This document shows, one piece after another, positions 28,301 to 37,610 of a stretch of 64,000 bases of DNA (its first letter is position 1; each line of letters begins with the position of its first letter). A program made the position numbers and the translations under genes. The notes beneath the pieces are model-generated. The model was not told the DNA's origin. It made no database searches and saw only the letters and a program-made list of their open reading frames with translations. Origin of the DNA: Piper betle. Its lineage: Eukaryota; Streptophyta; Magnoliopsida; Piperales; Piperaceae. The stretch is from NCBI GenBank assembly GCA_033002965.1, contig JAURVB010012425.1, positions 282,705 to 346,704 on the forward strand. Reading direction: 5' to 3'.

Positions 28301-31300
28301 CCCTTCCCCTCTCCTTCCCACTTCTTCCACTTTCTCTTTGGCCTTCTCCAGACCCTCTCCAAGCTCCCTCAGCCCCTAGGAGTGGTAGGTTTTAGGTTAG
28401 GAAGCCCAAAAATACTTCCTCCAAGCCTCTTGTGAGGTAGAGGTCTCACCTTTCCCCTCAATCTCCGACTTTTATGTGACTATTTTGCTTCCATGTTCAC
28501 TTGTGTGTGCATTTTTTTTGCATTTTTGCCATGTAGATCTATGTTTTAGGATTATTTTAAGCGTAGAATAACATCATTTTCATATTTATAAAAATGGTTA
28601 TGAGTTTTACAAGATCTGTGTATTGCATCATGCACATGCTTGGTAGATCTAGTATATCTCACGTTGCTTATGTCTACTTTGCATGATTCCTATTTTATTT
28701 TCAGAACATACTAGGATCCTAAAAGTAAATGGTGACAGCTTGTTGTTCCATAGTACACAACCTTTTGCATGACTAGGAAGATAGGAGCCTTCAGAACATA
28801 TAAGCGCTTTTGAATCTCCAACATTCGTGACCAAAATTTGCCCATCTGCTAGGAGAACCACCGTTGCAGTGGTTCCTGAATTGAAACCATTTTTATAAGC
28901 TTCCTACACATGAAATCATCCAGACATATGAAAATGTGATCAAGCATAAGCATACTAAGTTGACGAAAATAAGAAAATAATTCTAGAGTAAAGGTCATCA
29001 AGACTAACACCAAACTGGAATCAACATTAACCTTAGCAAATGCAATATCAATATCACGAATTGTCCTTAACAGTGATTCCTGCAGAATTTCCATGTGAAA
29101 TGACCTCTCAAAAATCGAGGTTAACAACTGGTTAGATCTGTGCACATATGAAAGATGCAATCAAGTTTTATAAGAGCAGAGGCAATCATAGAAAACTAAA
29201 AGGAAAATGTATAAAGTAGCTAACTATCAAAGCAACTTTTATATATATATATAATATTTCAATTTCCAAGTAAAATGGCGCAAGAAACAATAAAAAAAGG
29301 CATTATATAAATCATTCCGTAAGAAGATAGATAGGGATTCGTGAGGGAGGATACATTCAATAAAAAGATATTAATATCAACATGTATAGATCCAAAACAT
29401 TTGATCAGGAGCTATACCATCACAGGTTGGTTGCCACTGTGTATTTGATTTTATGAAAACAACCTGGATATTCCAAATGGCTGGTCCCCAATCTACATCA
29501 CCCACTGTTTTAGCGATCAACTAAAGATTCCTAATCCTTTTCATACACACATCACTAATCACACCATCCCATGGGACAATTTCTTCCAGCTACAACAAAA
29601 ACATAATTAAGAAGTAATGAAGGCGATAATATATTTAACTATATTCTCTCGATAAGCCCTCTGACAAGGAAAAAAGCAAATATTAAATATCTATATTATT
29701 AGTACTGTAGCAAGTTCACCTTCATTCATATACTTGGATTGTACACTAAGAAGTTAAATTATGGCCATCTTCCAATGAAACTTCAAAATACAAAAAGACT
29801 AGTTTGTAAAGCACATGGAAGGAAAACTAAAATTTTAAAAAAACATCATAAATGGTTAAGAAGTCTTCAAGAAAAATCACCTCGACAGTTCAACAATAAA
29901 ATGCATTAGCAATAATGCAGAATAAGAACATTATGGTCCATGTAAAGACATACATATCATAACCATGAGTGTCCTTAAAACACAAATTTTAAAAACTCAC
30001 CTGTCAAATTTCCAGTTATAATCCTTTCCCCCTGGTTTGAAAGCTCGAAAACGTTAGTATGCCCAGCAGCACTAAGTAATCTTCTAAGTTCATGCTTGAG
30101 AGGAAAAGAATATATTCCATCAATAAGGAAATATACATGAAGAAGAAAATATTCAACAAGAAGCTTAGATGACATTTCACTAGCTTCAGAACCATTATGA
30201 CCATCAAATACAGCTATGATACTGCAACTAACTTCTTCAATCCCTGTAACACCTGCAAAATATTATTAAAATGTAGAATAACTATGAGATAATGAACTTG
30301 GCGAAATGAAGTCTCATGTTGGGATTTCAGAAGATAATCATGGCAAACCTCGCCAAGCCACTCGTATTTACAGAAAAGTGCTACAGAAAACAAACTGCAA
30401 ACTGCTAACTTCGGCCGTAAACATGTTTCAAGAAGAAACTTCAGAAAAACAAAAGACGAGAATTATTCGCATAACTATATGAATAATTTGCCTTGTTGGT
30501 TCATGCTGCAAAATATTTTTTCCAGTATAGTGGCATTCTACATTGCAATGCATTCGTATTTTAGCATTGTGTTTGATGGTTGAATCAAATCAAAGAACTT
30601 TCCCAGTCATTAGACATATTACTAGATATGGAGTAACTGTTCAATACTCCCACAACTTTTTTCCCAGAAGTTCAATTGTGCCTAAATATGTTTGGGACGA
30701 ATGCAAATCTTCACTAGAAAGGGGCAAACTTAACTTTAACCTCACCATGTAACTTAACTAATTAAAATCCTTCTCAACTTTCCATCTACATTCCCGTAAG
30801 TTCAAACTTTGGTGCCCGCTAAACATAAGCACAGGTTTAACTTCTCTGCTATCTTTTATTCAGAGTATTCTCCATTGGTATGCTTTCGTAATCTAGCGAC
30901 TAGCATTGTCTTCAATTGTTTATGAACTCAAGGAATGCTTCCTCGCACTTGGCAAGTTATTTGATATATATGCAAAAATTGTGCAAGGAAGTGGTAAAGT
31001 AAACATGAAACTCTCCTCAAAACTCTACTAATTTAAATTTTTATCAACTTCTTAACTACATTCCTGCAAGATCAAACTTTGGCGCCCCTCTAAACATTAG
31101 CACAAGCTTATAGAACATTTCCTGCAATCTCTTAAGATAGAACATGTAGCTAGACCCACTGACCAACCACTTGTTTCAGAGCTCAACCACTAAATTCTAC
31201 CAATAAAGAAGGCTCATTTCAATCAGGAATTCACAATCATACAGCTATTCACCTGCCATTATCATATGCATAATAATAAATAAATAAACAAATGAACACG

Positions 31301-32237
31301 AAAAGCAAATCATTTTGATGTAAGCACCCAAATGCACTGCTAAAAGAAGATGAAATTTTTGAACTAACTGAACAGACATGAAACATAAAATTACATCAAA
31401 ACATAACATGAAATACAATAAAATTGATGAAGATAAAACTCCTAAATTGACTCAATTGCAAGAACCGTCAATGAAACAGACAAACTACCAACGATTAACC
31501 ACATATCGGGGTTTAACACACACATTCACATACAAAATGTAGCCAAATGCACTGCTAAAAGAAGACGAAACTCTTGAAGAACTAACTAAATCATTAATCG
31601 AAGAGCTTCCATAGTTTAACATAAAATACAACAAAATTGGTGAAGATGAAACTCCTAAATTGATTCAATTGCGACAACCACCAATCAAACAGACAAAAAC
31701 ATCAACCATTACCACATGTAGAGGTAAACACACATACAAAATGAAACCAAATGCAATCATAAAAGAAGATGAAACTCTTAAACTAACTCACAATTTAAGC
31801 ACAAAGATAAAAGTCCCCTAAATTCATTCAAACGCGACGTAATCCAACCTAACAACTCCGAAAATCAAACAGATTTGGACGATCGGCAACTTACCGGGGA
31901 ATGGAATCCTAATGTCAAGAGCGCAGACGGCGCGGTCCTCGAGGTGGCGGCGCCGGCCCTGCATGACGGCCGGCTGGCACCGCGGCGTCCGCCGCACCGC
32001 CGACGAGCCCAACCCTTCGGATTCATCCGCGAGCGTCCACCGGGGACACTTGGGCGACTCGAACACCGCCGGCGCCCCGCCCTCGTCGTACACCGCGAGG
32101 CAGGTCGACAGATCGTCCCGAGAAGAGGACGACGACGAACAAGAAGAAGACAGCCGTAGGAAGAAGAGAAGAACCGAACTGCAACAGAGATGGAAGTGGA
32201 GCGACGCCGTCGGCGAGCGGCGGCGAGCGGCCGCCAT
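13397..32237 (-). CDS. PP2C phosphatase-protein kinase fusion with signal peptide
   Basis: Minus-strand exons: 32237-31895, 30252-30001, 29137-29032, 28903-28762, 28071-27822, 27657-27335 (PP2C); 24835-24753, 24159-24000, 23297-23117 (linker); 21973-21781, 21359-20910, 20584-20527, 18646-18562, 17741-17667, 16268-16185, 16103-15959, 15146-15065, 13916-13835, 13746-13692, 13453-13397 (kinase). That is about 1,070 residues. An N-terminal hydrophobic stretch (residues 17-30) predicts a signal peptide. PP2C motifs: RRRHLED, DGHNG (131-135), [29 protein letters not shown]. Kinase motifs: GAFGEV loop, ILKRI lysine, HRDIKPEN, DFG in [15 protein letters not shown], and an [13 protein letters not shown] end. 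Phases join PP2C to kinase across a 2.5-kb intron, so one gene is favoured; Arabidopsis neighbours At3g63340/At3g63330 look equivalent (from memory). Problems: the 30001-29137 junction is out of phase, so a small exon may be missed; there is a +1 break near 16093 and a -1 break in the run 13871-13875. Confidence 0.85.
13904..13964. repeat. Tandem duplication of about 31 bp at a kinase splice acceptor
   Basis: A GGCCACATATTAAGCTTTCA unit plus its AT-rich tail occurs twice back to back. The copy closer to the exon supplies the inferred acceptor (AAAG) of the exon ending at 13916, so the duplication created a second candidate acceptor. Confidence 0.7.
16785..17640 (-). mobile_element. Copia-type LTR remnants in a kinase intron
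   Basis: On the minus strand, about 17637-17318 reads like an LTR (starts TGTGATGAATGAG, ends CTCATCA). It is followed by TTGGTATTAGAGC, a primer-binding site complementary to initiator methionine tRNA. A related but diverged stretch at about 16785-17090 resembles the same LTR in the opposite orientation. No retroelement coding remains. Confidence 0.45.
22190..22840. repeat. Degenerate tandem repeat in a PP2C-kinase intron
   Basis: Four to five diverged copies of a roughly 110-170-bp unit lie between the exons ending at 23117 and starting at 21973. Each copy contains AAGATCCAATATATYAGTA, GGGATGTGCTTA, TCTTCAACTTAATTAATCAC and GACTAAGCTTGT-type words. There is no coding sense. Confidence 0.8.
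24877..25125 (-). mobile_element. TRIM-like element in the fusion-gene intron
   Basis: Two diverged direct repeats (near 24877-24920 and 25070-25115, both with GTAACCACTTnTyCCAAAA-type sequence) flank a short core. On the minus strand the core carries TGGTATCAGAAT, a methionine-tRNA primer-binding site, followed by GGGTTTGAATCCCA, which is tRNA-like. It is small, non-coding and non-autonomous. Confidence 0.4.
26014..26830 (+). mobile_element. Possible solo LTR in the 2.5-kb linker intron
   Basis: The stretch starts TGTTGGATCAAATATATTAGTC and has promoter-like and TTAATCAATT-type features usual for copia LTRs. I could not fix the 3' end or a target duplication, so the call is tentative. Confidence 0.25.
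30790..31090. repeat. Diverged pair of repeats in intron 1 of the fusion gene
   Basis: A block around TCAAACTTTGGTGCCCGCTAAACATAAGCACA at about 30800 recurs near 31072 as TCAAACTTTGGCGCCCCTCTAAACATTAGCACA. Spacing is close to 270 bp. Confidence 0.6.
31320..31800. repeat. Three-copy tandem repeat, unit about 200 bp
   Basis: CCAAATGCACTGCTAAAAGA and following GATGAAACTC words recur near 31328, 31543 and 31745, along with ATCAACCATTACCACAT-type segments. It lies at the 3' end of intron 1 upstream of the first exon of the fusion gene. Confidence 0.7.
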
Positions 32238-32379
32238 CCGTCGGAGTCGCGCCAGCTCGGCCGGAGGCTCGAAGATGGGCGGAGATGCAGCAAAACGGAC
32301 CGGTTTCGGTTGAAAATACGGAATGGTTCGGTTCGTATATTTAGATCAAACTTCTCGGTGAAACCATTAAATTTGTTAA

Positions 32380-32854
32380 TAAGGTGTTTGGTTAATTTTT
32401 TTATCGTTTTTTAATAATAATAATAATAATAATATATATATATATATATATATATTTAGTAGAGCATATATCAAAAAATAGGAGAGCCATTATAAAGAAA
32501 ATATGATAAAAAAAACTTAAGCTTTCTTAATAAAAAAACATTTTCTCTCAACTCTTTCGCTCCGGAGTTCCTTCCTTCTCTCATATTTTTTATCTATTGA
32601 CTTTTCTTTTATGACTGTCCGCACATGCATTACTAGAATTATTATTAAAAGGGTAGCAAGCCCAATGTTGTGGATGTGGCCATTGGGCTTGGCCTTCCAT
32701 AAAAATGGATCAATATTGACTTTTCAATGGATATTATATTTTTTAAAACATTTATTTTTTTCCCAAACATAATGTTAACAATTGATGTAGAAAAAAATTT
32801 TACATCAAAATTTATTGAGAAATCAAATGAAAAAAATTGCAACAAAACACCTTA
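32380..32854. mobile_element. MITE with TAA target duplication upstream of the fusion gene
   Basis: The ends are inverted: the left reads TAAGGTGTTTGGTTAATTTT and the right, reversed, reads TAAGGTGTTTTGTTGCAATT. A TAA trinucleotide flanks both sides (32377-32379 and 32855-32857), as in Tourist/PIF-Harbinger MITEs. It is 475 bp long, AT-rich and non-coding. Inside are an AT microsatellite near 32433-32455 and a perfect 10-bp hairpin (AAGCCCAATG at 32658, CATTGGGCTT at 32681). It ends 143 bp from the PP2C-kinase start codon, so it probably lies in the promoter. Confidence 0.75.
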
Positions 32855-32857
32855 TAA

Positions 32858-33730
32858 TGTTTTGTTCTTTTAGAGGGTGGCAACATTATTTTATTAAGTG
32901 CATGTATATTTGATGCCTTAAAGGTAGTATCTTCCGTGGGACAAGATCAGATGGTTGTAATTAAATCTATAATTATAATAATATTTTTTAATAAAAAAAC
33001 TCCTTAACTTAGAATGGGAAAAGATCAATTCGTCATTGGCCTAGTCCTAGGAAATACCCTTGTGTTATCATCTTTGATTTCACAAGTAATAAATGTTTTT
33101 GCACCTATATAGGCCAACATTTTATTTCCTACTATCTACTCACCCATTTTCTCTCCGTACTTCAACAACATAAAAACATTCAAGATCTTGTCTAAGAATA
33201 ATAAAAGGACATCTACCTTCGTTAATAATACATACATAACATTATAATATATAATTTATATAAGCTACACTTTTTAATTAAAATAATTTAACAAGTTCCA
33301 CTATTTAAAATCCACATAAATAAATATAATAATAATAATAATAAAATTTTAACCCAATCTAAAACTTTTAATATTTTCATTTTTTATCAAATTTTTTATA
33401 ATAAAAATTAATTTTAAAATATCACTAAACTAGTATATTTTTTGAAAATCTTGAAATAGGTCATATTAATGTAAAAAAGGGATAAAATTTTATCAACCAC
33501 CCCTTATTTATACATTATATTTCTCATATACATATATATATATATATATATATAAACCTCATTATAGTAGACTTATTACAAAAAATTAAATTATACGTGT
33601 AATTAGTGTAAGATATATATACGAGGTCCCACACATATTCAAAACCATGAAGTTATTTAGACCGAGCAAGCCCGGGAACCAGTTGGTACAAACGTTTCGC
33701 AAAAAATCACCCGATGAAAGCAATGGGTTC
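32858..33730. other. AT-rich divergent spacer
   Basis: This separates two divergent genes and holds an AT microsatellite near 33530-33553 and an AAT/ATA-rich tract near 33325. No coding sequence was found. Confidence 0.5.
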
Positions 33731-33734
33731 CGAC

Positions 33735-33742
33735 TATAAATA
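33735..33742 (+). promoter_or_regulatory. TATA box of the ATI1-like gene
   Basis: TATAAATA lies about 30 bases before a CT-rich leader. Inferred leader exons are about 33765-33843 and 33979-34009 (acceptor TTTTTTAG, donor GTAAGA). The coding exon opens at 35007 after CTCTAG. Confidence 0.6.
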
Positions 33743-34059
33743 GCCTTCGTCCTCCCCCTTCTCACCCCAGATCAGCTCTACCCTTTTTGGGGTCCTCGCC
33801 GGACTTCGCCGGCCGCGGGATTATTGCCGGAGATACGCCTGAGGTTGGATTTGATAGTGCAATATTTGATTTTTTTAAGTTTTTACTTACAATCTGTACG
33901 GAATCGGTTTTGTTTCGTTGCGGTTCAATGTCTTGGGGAAACTCTTGCTTGTGCATATTATGATTGATTGTTTTTTAGGAGTTGGACAAGATTTTTTTGT
34001 GCCATCAGCGTAAGATCTGTATAACAATATTATTGTTATTTTTTAAAATTTTATTGGAT

Positions 34060-34620
34060 AGATGTAGCTTTGTTATTTTGTTTGGGTTAAGTTTATTTTG
34101 TAAAGGACAAGTTCTTGTTCTGATTGAGGATTTTTTTTTCCCTTTTGTTGTGGTAGTTTAGTTGAATGAGTAAGTAGTTGAGGGGTTGTATGAGCTAAAG
34201 CCTAGATGTGTGTGTGAACAGTTTAAGGTTTTTTTTTGGCTAGATGTAGCGTTGTTTTCTTCTTTGATTGGGTTACATTATTTTGTAGGACAAATACTTG
34301 TTCTTGTTTAGGCAATTTTGTGGCAGCTTAGCTGAATGAGTAAGCTGTTGAGGAGTTGTATGAGCTAAATTTATATGTGTGCACGACCGTTTTAGGATTG
34401 CTCTTTCTTTTTAGATAGATGTAACTTTGTTTTTTTTTTTTTGTATTGGGTTCAATTTATTTTGTGGGACAAATACTTGTTCTTGTTTAGGAAATTTTGT
34501 GGTAGTTTAGTTGAATGAGCTAATAATTGAGGAATTGTTTGACCTAGCCTAGATGTGTGTGCGACCTATTGAATTATTTTGTGGTAGTTTTGTTGAATGA
34601 GCTAATAATTGGGGAATTGT
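34060..34620 (+). repeat. Degenerate tandem repeat in the ATI1-like leader intron
   Basis: About three and a half copies of a unit near 170 bp. Each carries TAGATGTAGC, TTGGGTTAAGTTTATTTTGT, ACAAATACTTGTTCTTGTTTAG and GTAGTTTAGTTGAATGAG in that order. The last copy is partial. Confidence 0.8.
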
Positions 34621-35026
34621 TTGAAGCTTGTTCTGTCGATAGTTGGTCATTGAATTATGCGATTTTTATTGCTCTAGGTGATAATGCTGTGTTTTTTATG
34701 TGAACTTGGGGGTAATAAAAAATTTGTTTTGCCTTACAGGGATTGTTACTTGTTATGCTTTCATTCTATCGATTGTCTTAATAATTTGTACTACTTTGAT
34801 TAAGTTTTTTTTTCTATGTTGAAGAGTTTACAGTTTTGTTAAATATTAATTTCTATACCATCTTGTTCAGAGTAGTGAGAAAAAATCATGAGTTGGTTGT
34901 TGACCACTGGTATAATGGTTTTTTTGTAATTCATTAAATTGTCATAATTTAGTTTTAGGCCTATGGTTATCTTAATTGACAAATGTTATATGCTTTGATG
35001 CTCTAGGTCTGTGTTACTTTGGGAAT

Positions 35027-35737
35027 ATGTCTGATGATAAGGGAGTCGAGGGAACTTCTACTCGTGGAAATGAGTGGGAAGTTGTGTCATTGACAGCATC
35101 AGCTTATGCTGCCGCACCAAATGTGGATGAATATCAATCTGGCAATGTTGATAATAATCTTGCTTCGTCCGAAGATGAATCTGCTAGAGAATTATTCATG
35201 TCTGGTCATTTTGTGTTTCCTCCTGCCGAGCATGAAAATTTGCCAATAGATGATGATGTACACAAGGTTCAGCAGGGTCAGCTTGAAGAGGAAAGCAATG
35301 ATCCAAGTCCAGCCTATGACCATTTGTGTCTTGAAGATGAAGTATCTAATAAACCGGAGGAAGAGGATTGGAGCCTGGAAGGTCATTCAGAGGCAGCTGA
35401 TGTCCATGGAATGCAATACCTTGATGAAATAAATAAAAATTTTGGAGAAAGAAAGGATACGCAAGGGTTTAATTTGGCAATGGATAGCACTGCAGGGCTG
35501 AGTTCCTTGTCCAGTCAGGTTGAGGGCAGTGATGTTTCCGAGGATGAACCCCTAAAGGGAGGGGAAGACGGAAAATCTACACTTCCCTGTGAGCCATGGT
35601 GGAAGAGACATAAAGTAATAATATACTCTCAATCTACAGGAACTACTGTGATTTTGACTGTGGTTGTTGCTGCTGCTATAGTGGGACTTTTTATTTTGGG
35701 AAAAAGACTGAGAAGGGTGGCAGCTTCAGCATCTTAA
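35027..35737 (+). CDS. ATI1: ATG8-interacting protein 1-like (ATI1/ATI2 family)
   Basis: The product is a 236-residue tail-anchored protein. The N-terminus has the family's RGNEWEVVSLTASAYAAAP block; WEVV (residues 17-20) fits the ATG8-interacting motif W-x-x-L/I/V. A second W-containing acidic patch, EEDWSLE, could serve as another. The middle is acidic and serine-rich and looks disordered. One transmembrane helix (about 206-225, TVILTVVVAAAIVGLFIL) is followed by a basic tail, KRLRR. ATI1 and ATI2 in Arabidopsis bind ATG8 on ER- and plastid-derived bodies during starvation and help deliver cargo to the vacuole. I chose the ATG at 35027, within the exon that opens after CTCTAG at 35006. The single coding exon is intact; an upstream in-frame ATG at 34976 lies in the intron. 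Confidence 0.85.
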   Translation: MSDDKGVEGTSTRGNEWEVVSLTASAYAAAPNVDEYQSGNVDNNLASSEDESARELFMSGHFVFPPAEHENLPIDDDVHKVQQGQLEEESNDPSPAYDHLCLEDEVSNKPEEEDWSLEGHSEAADVHGMQYLDEINKNFGERKDTQGFNLAMDSTAGLSSLSSQVEGSDVSEDEPLKGGEDGKSTLPCEPWWKRHKVIIYSQSTGTTVILTVVVAAAIVGLFILGKRLRRVAASAS

Positions 35738-37610
35738 CCGGATCATGTATGTCAAGGTATGGATGCTTAAATTGGAAGCTTTTTGGTATCTTTCAATCTA
35801 TTTAGTTAATATTTCTATTCATATATGAAGTATTGAATTCCTATGCTCTTGGTGTTTAATTGTTAATGCTTTATTTGTACCTCTTATGTGGACTTTTGTG
35901 CGGAATTAGTTCTTTGCTGCAAAACGTGCCTGCCGGTACAGTTGGCATTGAACTTGAGTAGATCATAAAATTTGTTTTTAAAAAAAATGTTTTTCTTAAC
36001 TCTCTATCTGTTTCACATGGAATGCTTTCATAGAATTCTCGATTCACACCCAAACATAAGACATTTTCTCAGCCAGTGTGCTGGTAAACTGTATATTGTA
36101 TAGATCTGTTAGAGTTGTTTTGGTGGTATTTCCTCATCACCTTTTTCCCTTTGTGGTCATATTTATATGCTCTTGCATATAGCTAATGATTGTGTAACTG
36201 CTGCCAAGGGTATCAGACAAAGGCATAGCTGACTTACTGCATTCTGAAGAAAAGCAATGTGGGGATCTGGCTTGAATTACTCACGGTTCAAATGAGTAGC
36301 GCTTTTGCTTTTGTCAATGCGGCAGAACTTAGAACAAAAAAGCGCTGATATTGATCTGTATATACGTCGTTATTATATGTGGTTATGATATCTAAATGTG
36401 GTATAAACTATTTTTCATGAATAAGATTCTGTTTGTGCATTTTACTAATCCATTTTTATCAAATTATTGAGATTCTTGTCACCATATTGGATTTAATTGC
36501 TGAAAGATGTTACTTGCTGAAATAAGACAATTGGTGAATTGTTGTGCATGACCATACCTTTGCTGTTCTTTGCATGTTGCCCACGATGAAGCTTTAAAAA
36601 AAATAAAATAAAATAAAATAAAAAACTTAAAAACAAATGGTTCATTGAATAGTTTTGAATATTATATCGTACTATCCGGTTATAGCCGGTATATTGCATA
36701 CCACCTTCTAATTAGGTACGGATTAGGTTTTTGTTTGCAAAATTTGATTTTTTATTAATTTTTTAATATATTTTAATTGATATTTAATAAATATTAATAA
36801 TAAAATTTATTTTTAATATTTAATAAAGTATTTTATTATATTTTTAAAATTTAGTTAAATCCCATTGGCCCATTTGAACCAAATATATCTTATATAGGCA
36901 AGAGTACGATAACCATATGATATTTAAAACTATACTTCACTGCAAGAATTCTATTTTTGATCATGGCATCGTTTTTATCCGATGTTCTCATTCAATCTTG
37001 CTGTTGCGATTGATTGATTGATTGTTCCAACGAGACCCATTTATAATAGGCCAAAGCAACGTATGCAGTCACGTTTATTCGTATGCTCAATCAAATCGAC
37101 TTGAACAATGGCATGGCAACATAAAACTTTTGCATAAATATCAATTTTATAATGTAAGAAAAATATTATAAACTTATATTAAACAAAATATTCATCAAAT
37201 TGTAAAAAAATTGTATCATATTACTATATAATTATAAATGTTTAATATATAGGGTTTGTATCAATATATATGTATTATAATAATAATAATAAAAGAGAAA
37301 AAGTACATGATAAAATTTTAAATTATATTAAATAAATCAATAAAGTGTTTACTATTTTTTATAAAAAATCCTCACTTTCTCATTAAAAACCTTTACCTTC
37401 CTATATTTCAGAATATAGGTTTCTTTTTGTTGTCTCCTTTTATTTCCTCTTTTGAAATATACATGCCATGTAGACTTGACATCTTTATATATGTTTGCCT
37501 TTGTTATAGTAAAATAAATAACAATGGGGCGAGCCAGCCAGTTATCATGCAGCATAGGTGGTTTTCTTTTTTCCGCAAATTAAACAGTTCAACAAAAAAC
37601 ACAATCTTAT
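35738..37610 (+). other. 3' flank of ATI1-like gene and AT-rich spacer
   Basis: This probably includes the ATI1-like 3' untranslated region to about 36.5 kb, perhaps with a 3' intron whose donor would be AAG/GTATGG near 35756. An (AAAAT)n-like run near 36597-36625 is followed by low-complexity AT sequence. No gene is recognised. Confidence 0.4.

Noticed and set aside
28165..28435. Proline/serine-rich plus-strand frames in a fusion-gene intron
   Set aside because: Made by a CT-rich repeat (TTTTCACCCTRTGGCCCTTC twice); no homology and on the opposite strand from the gene.
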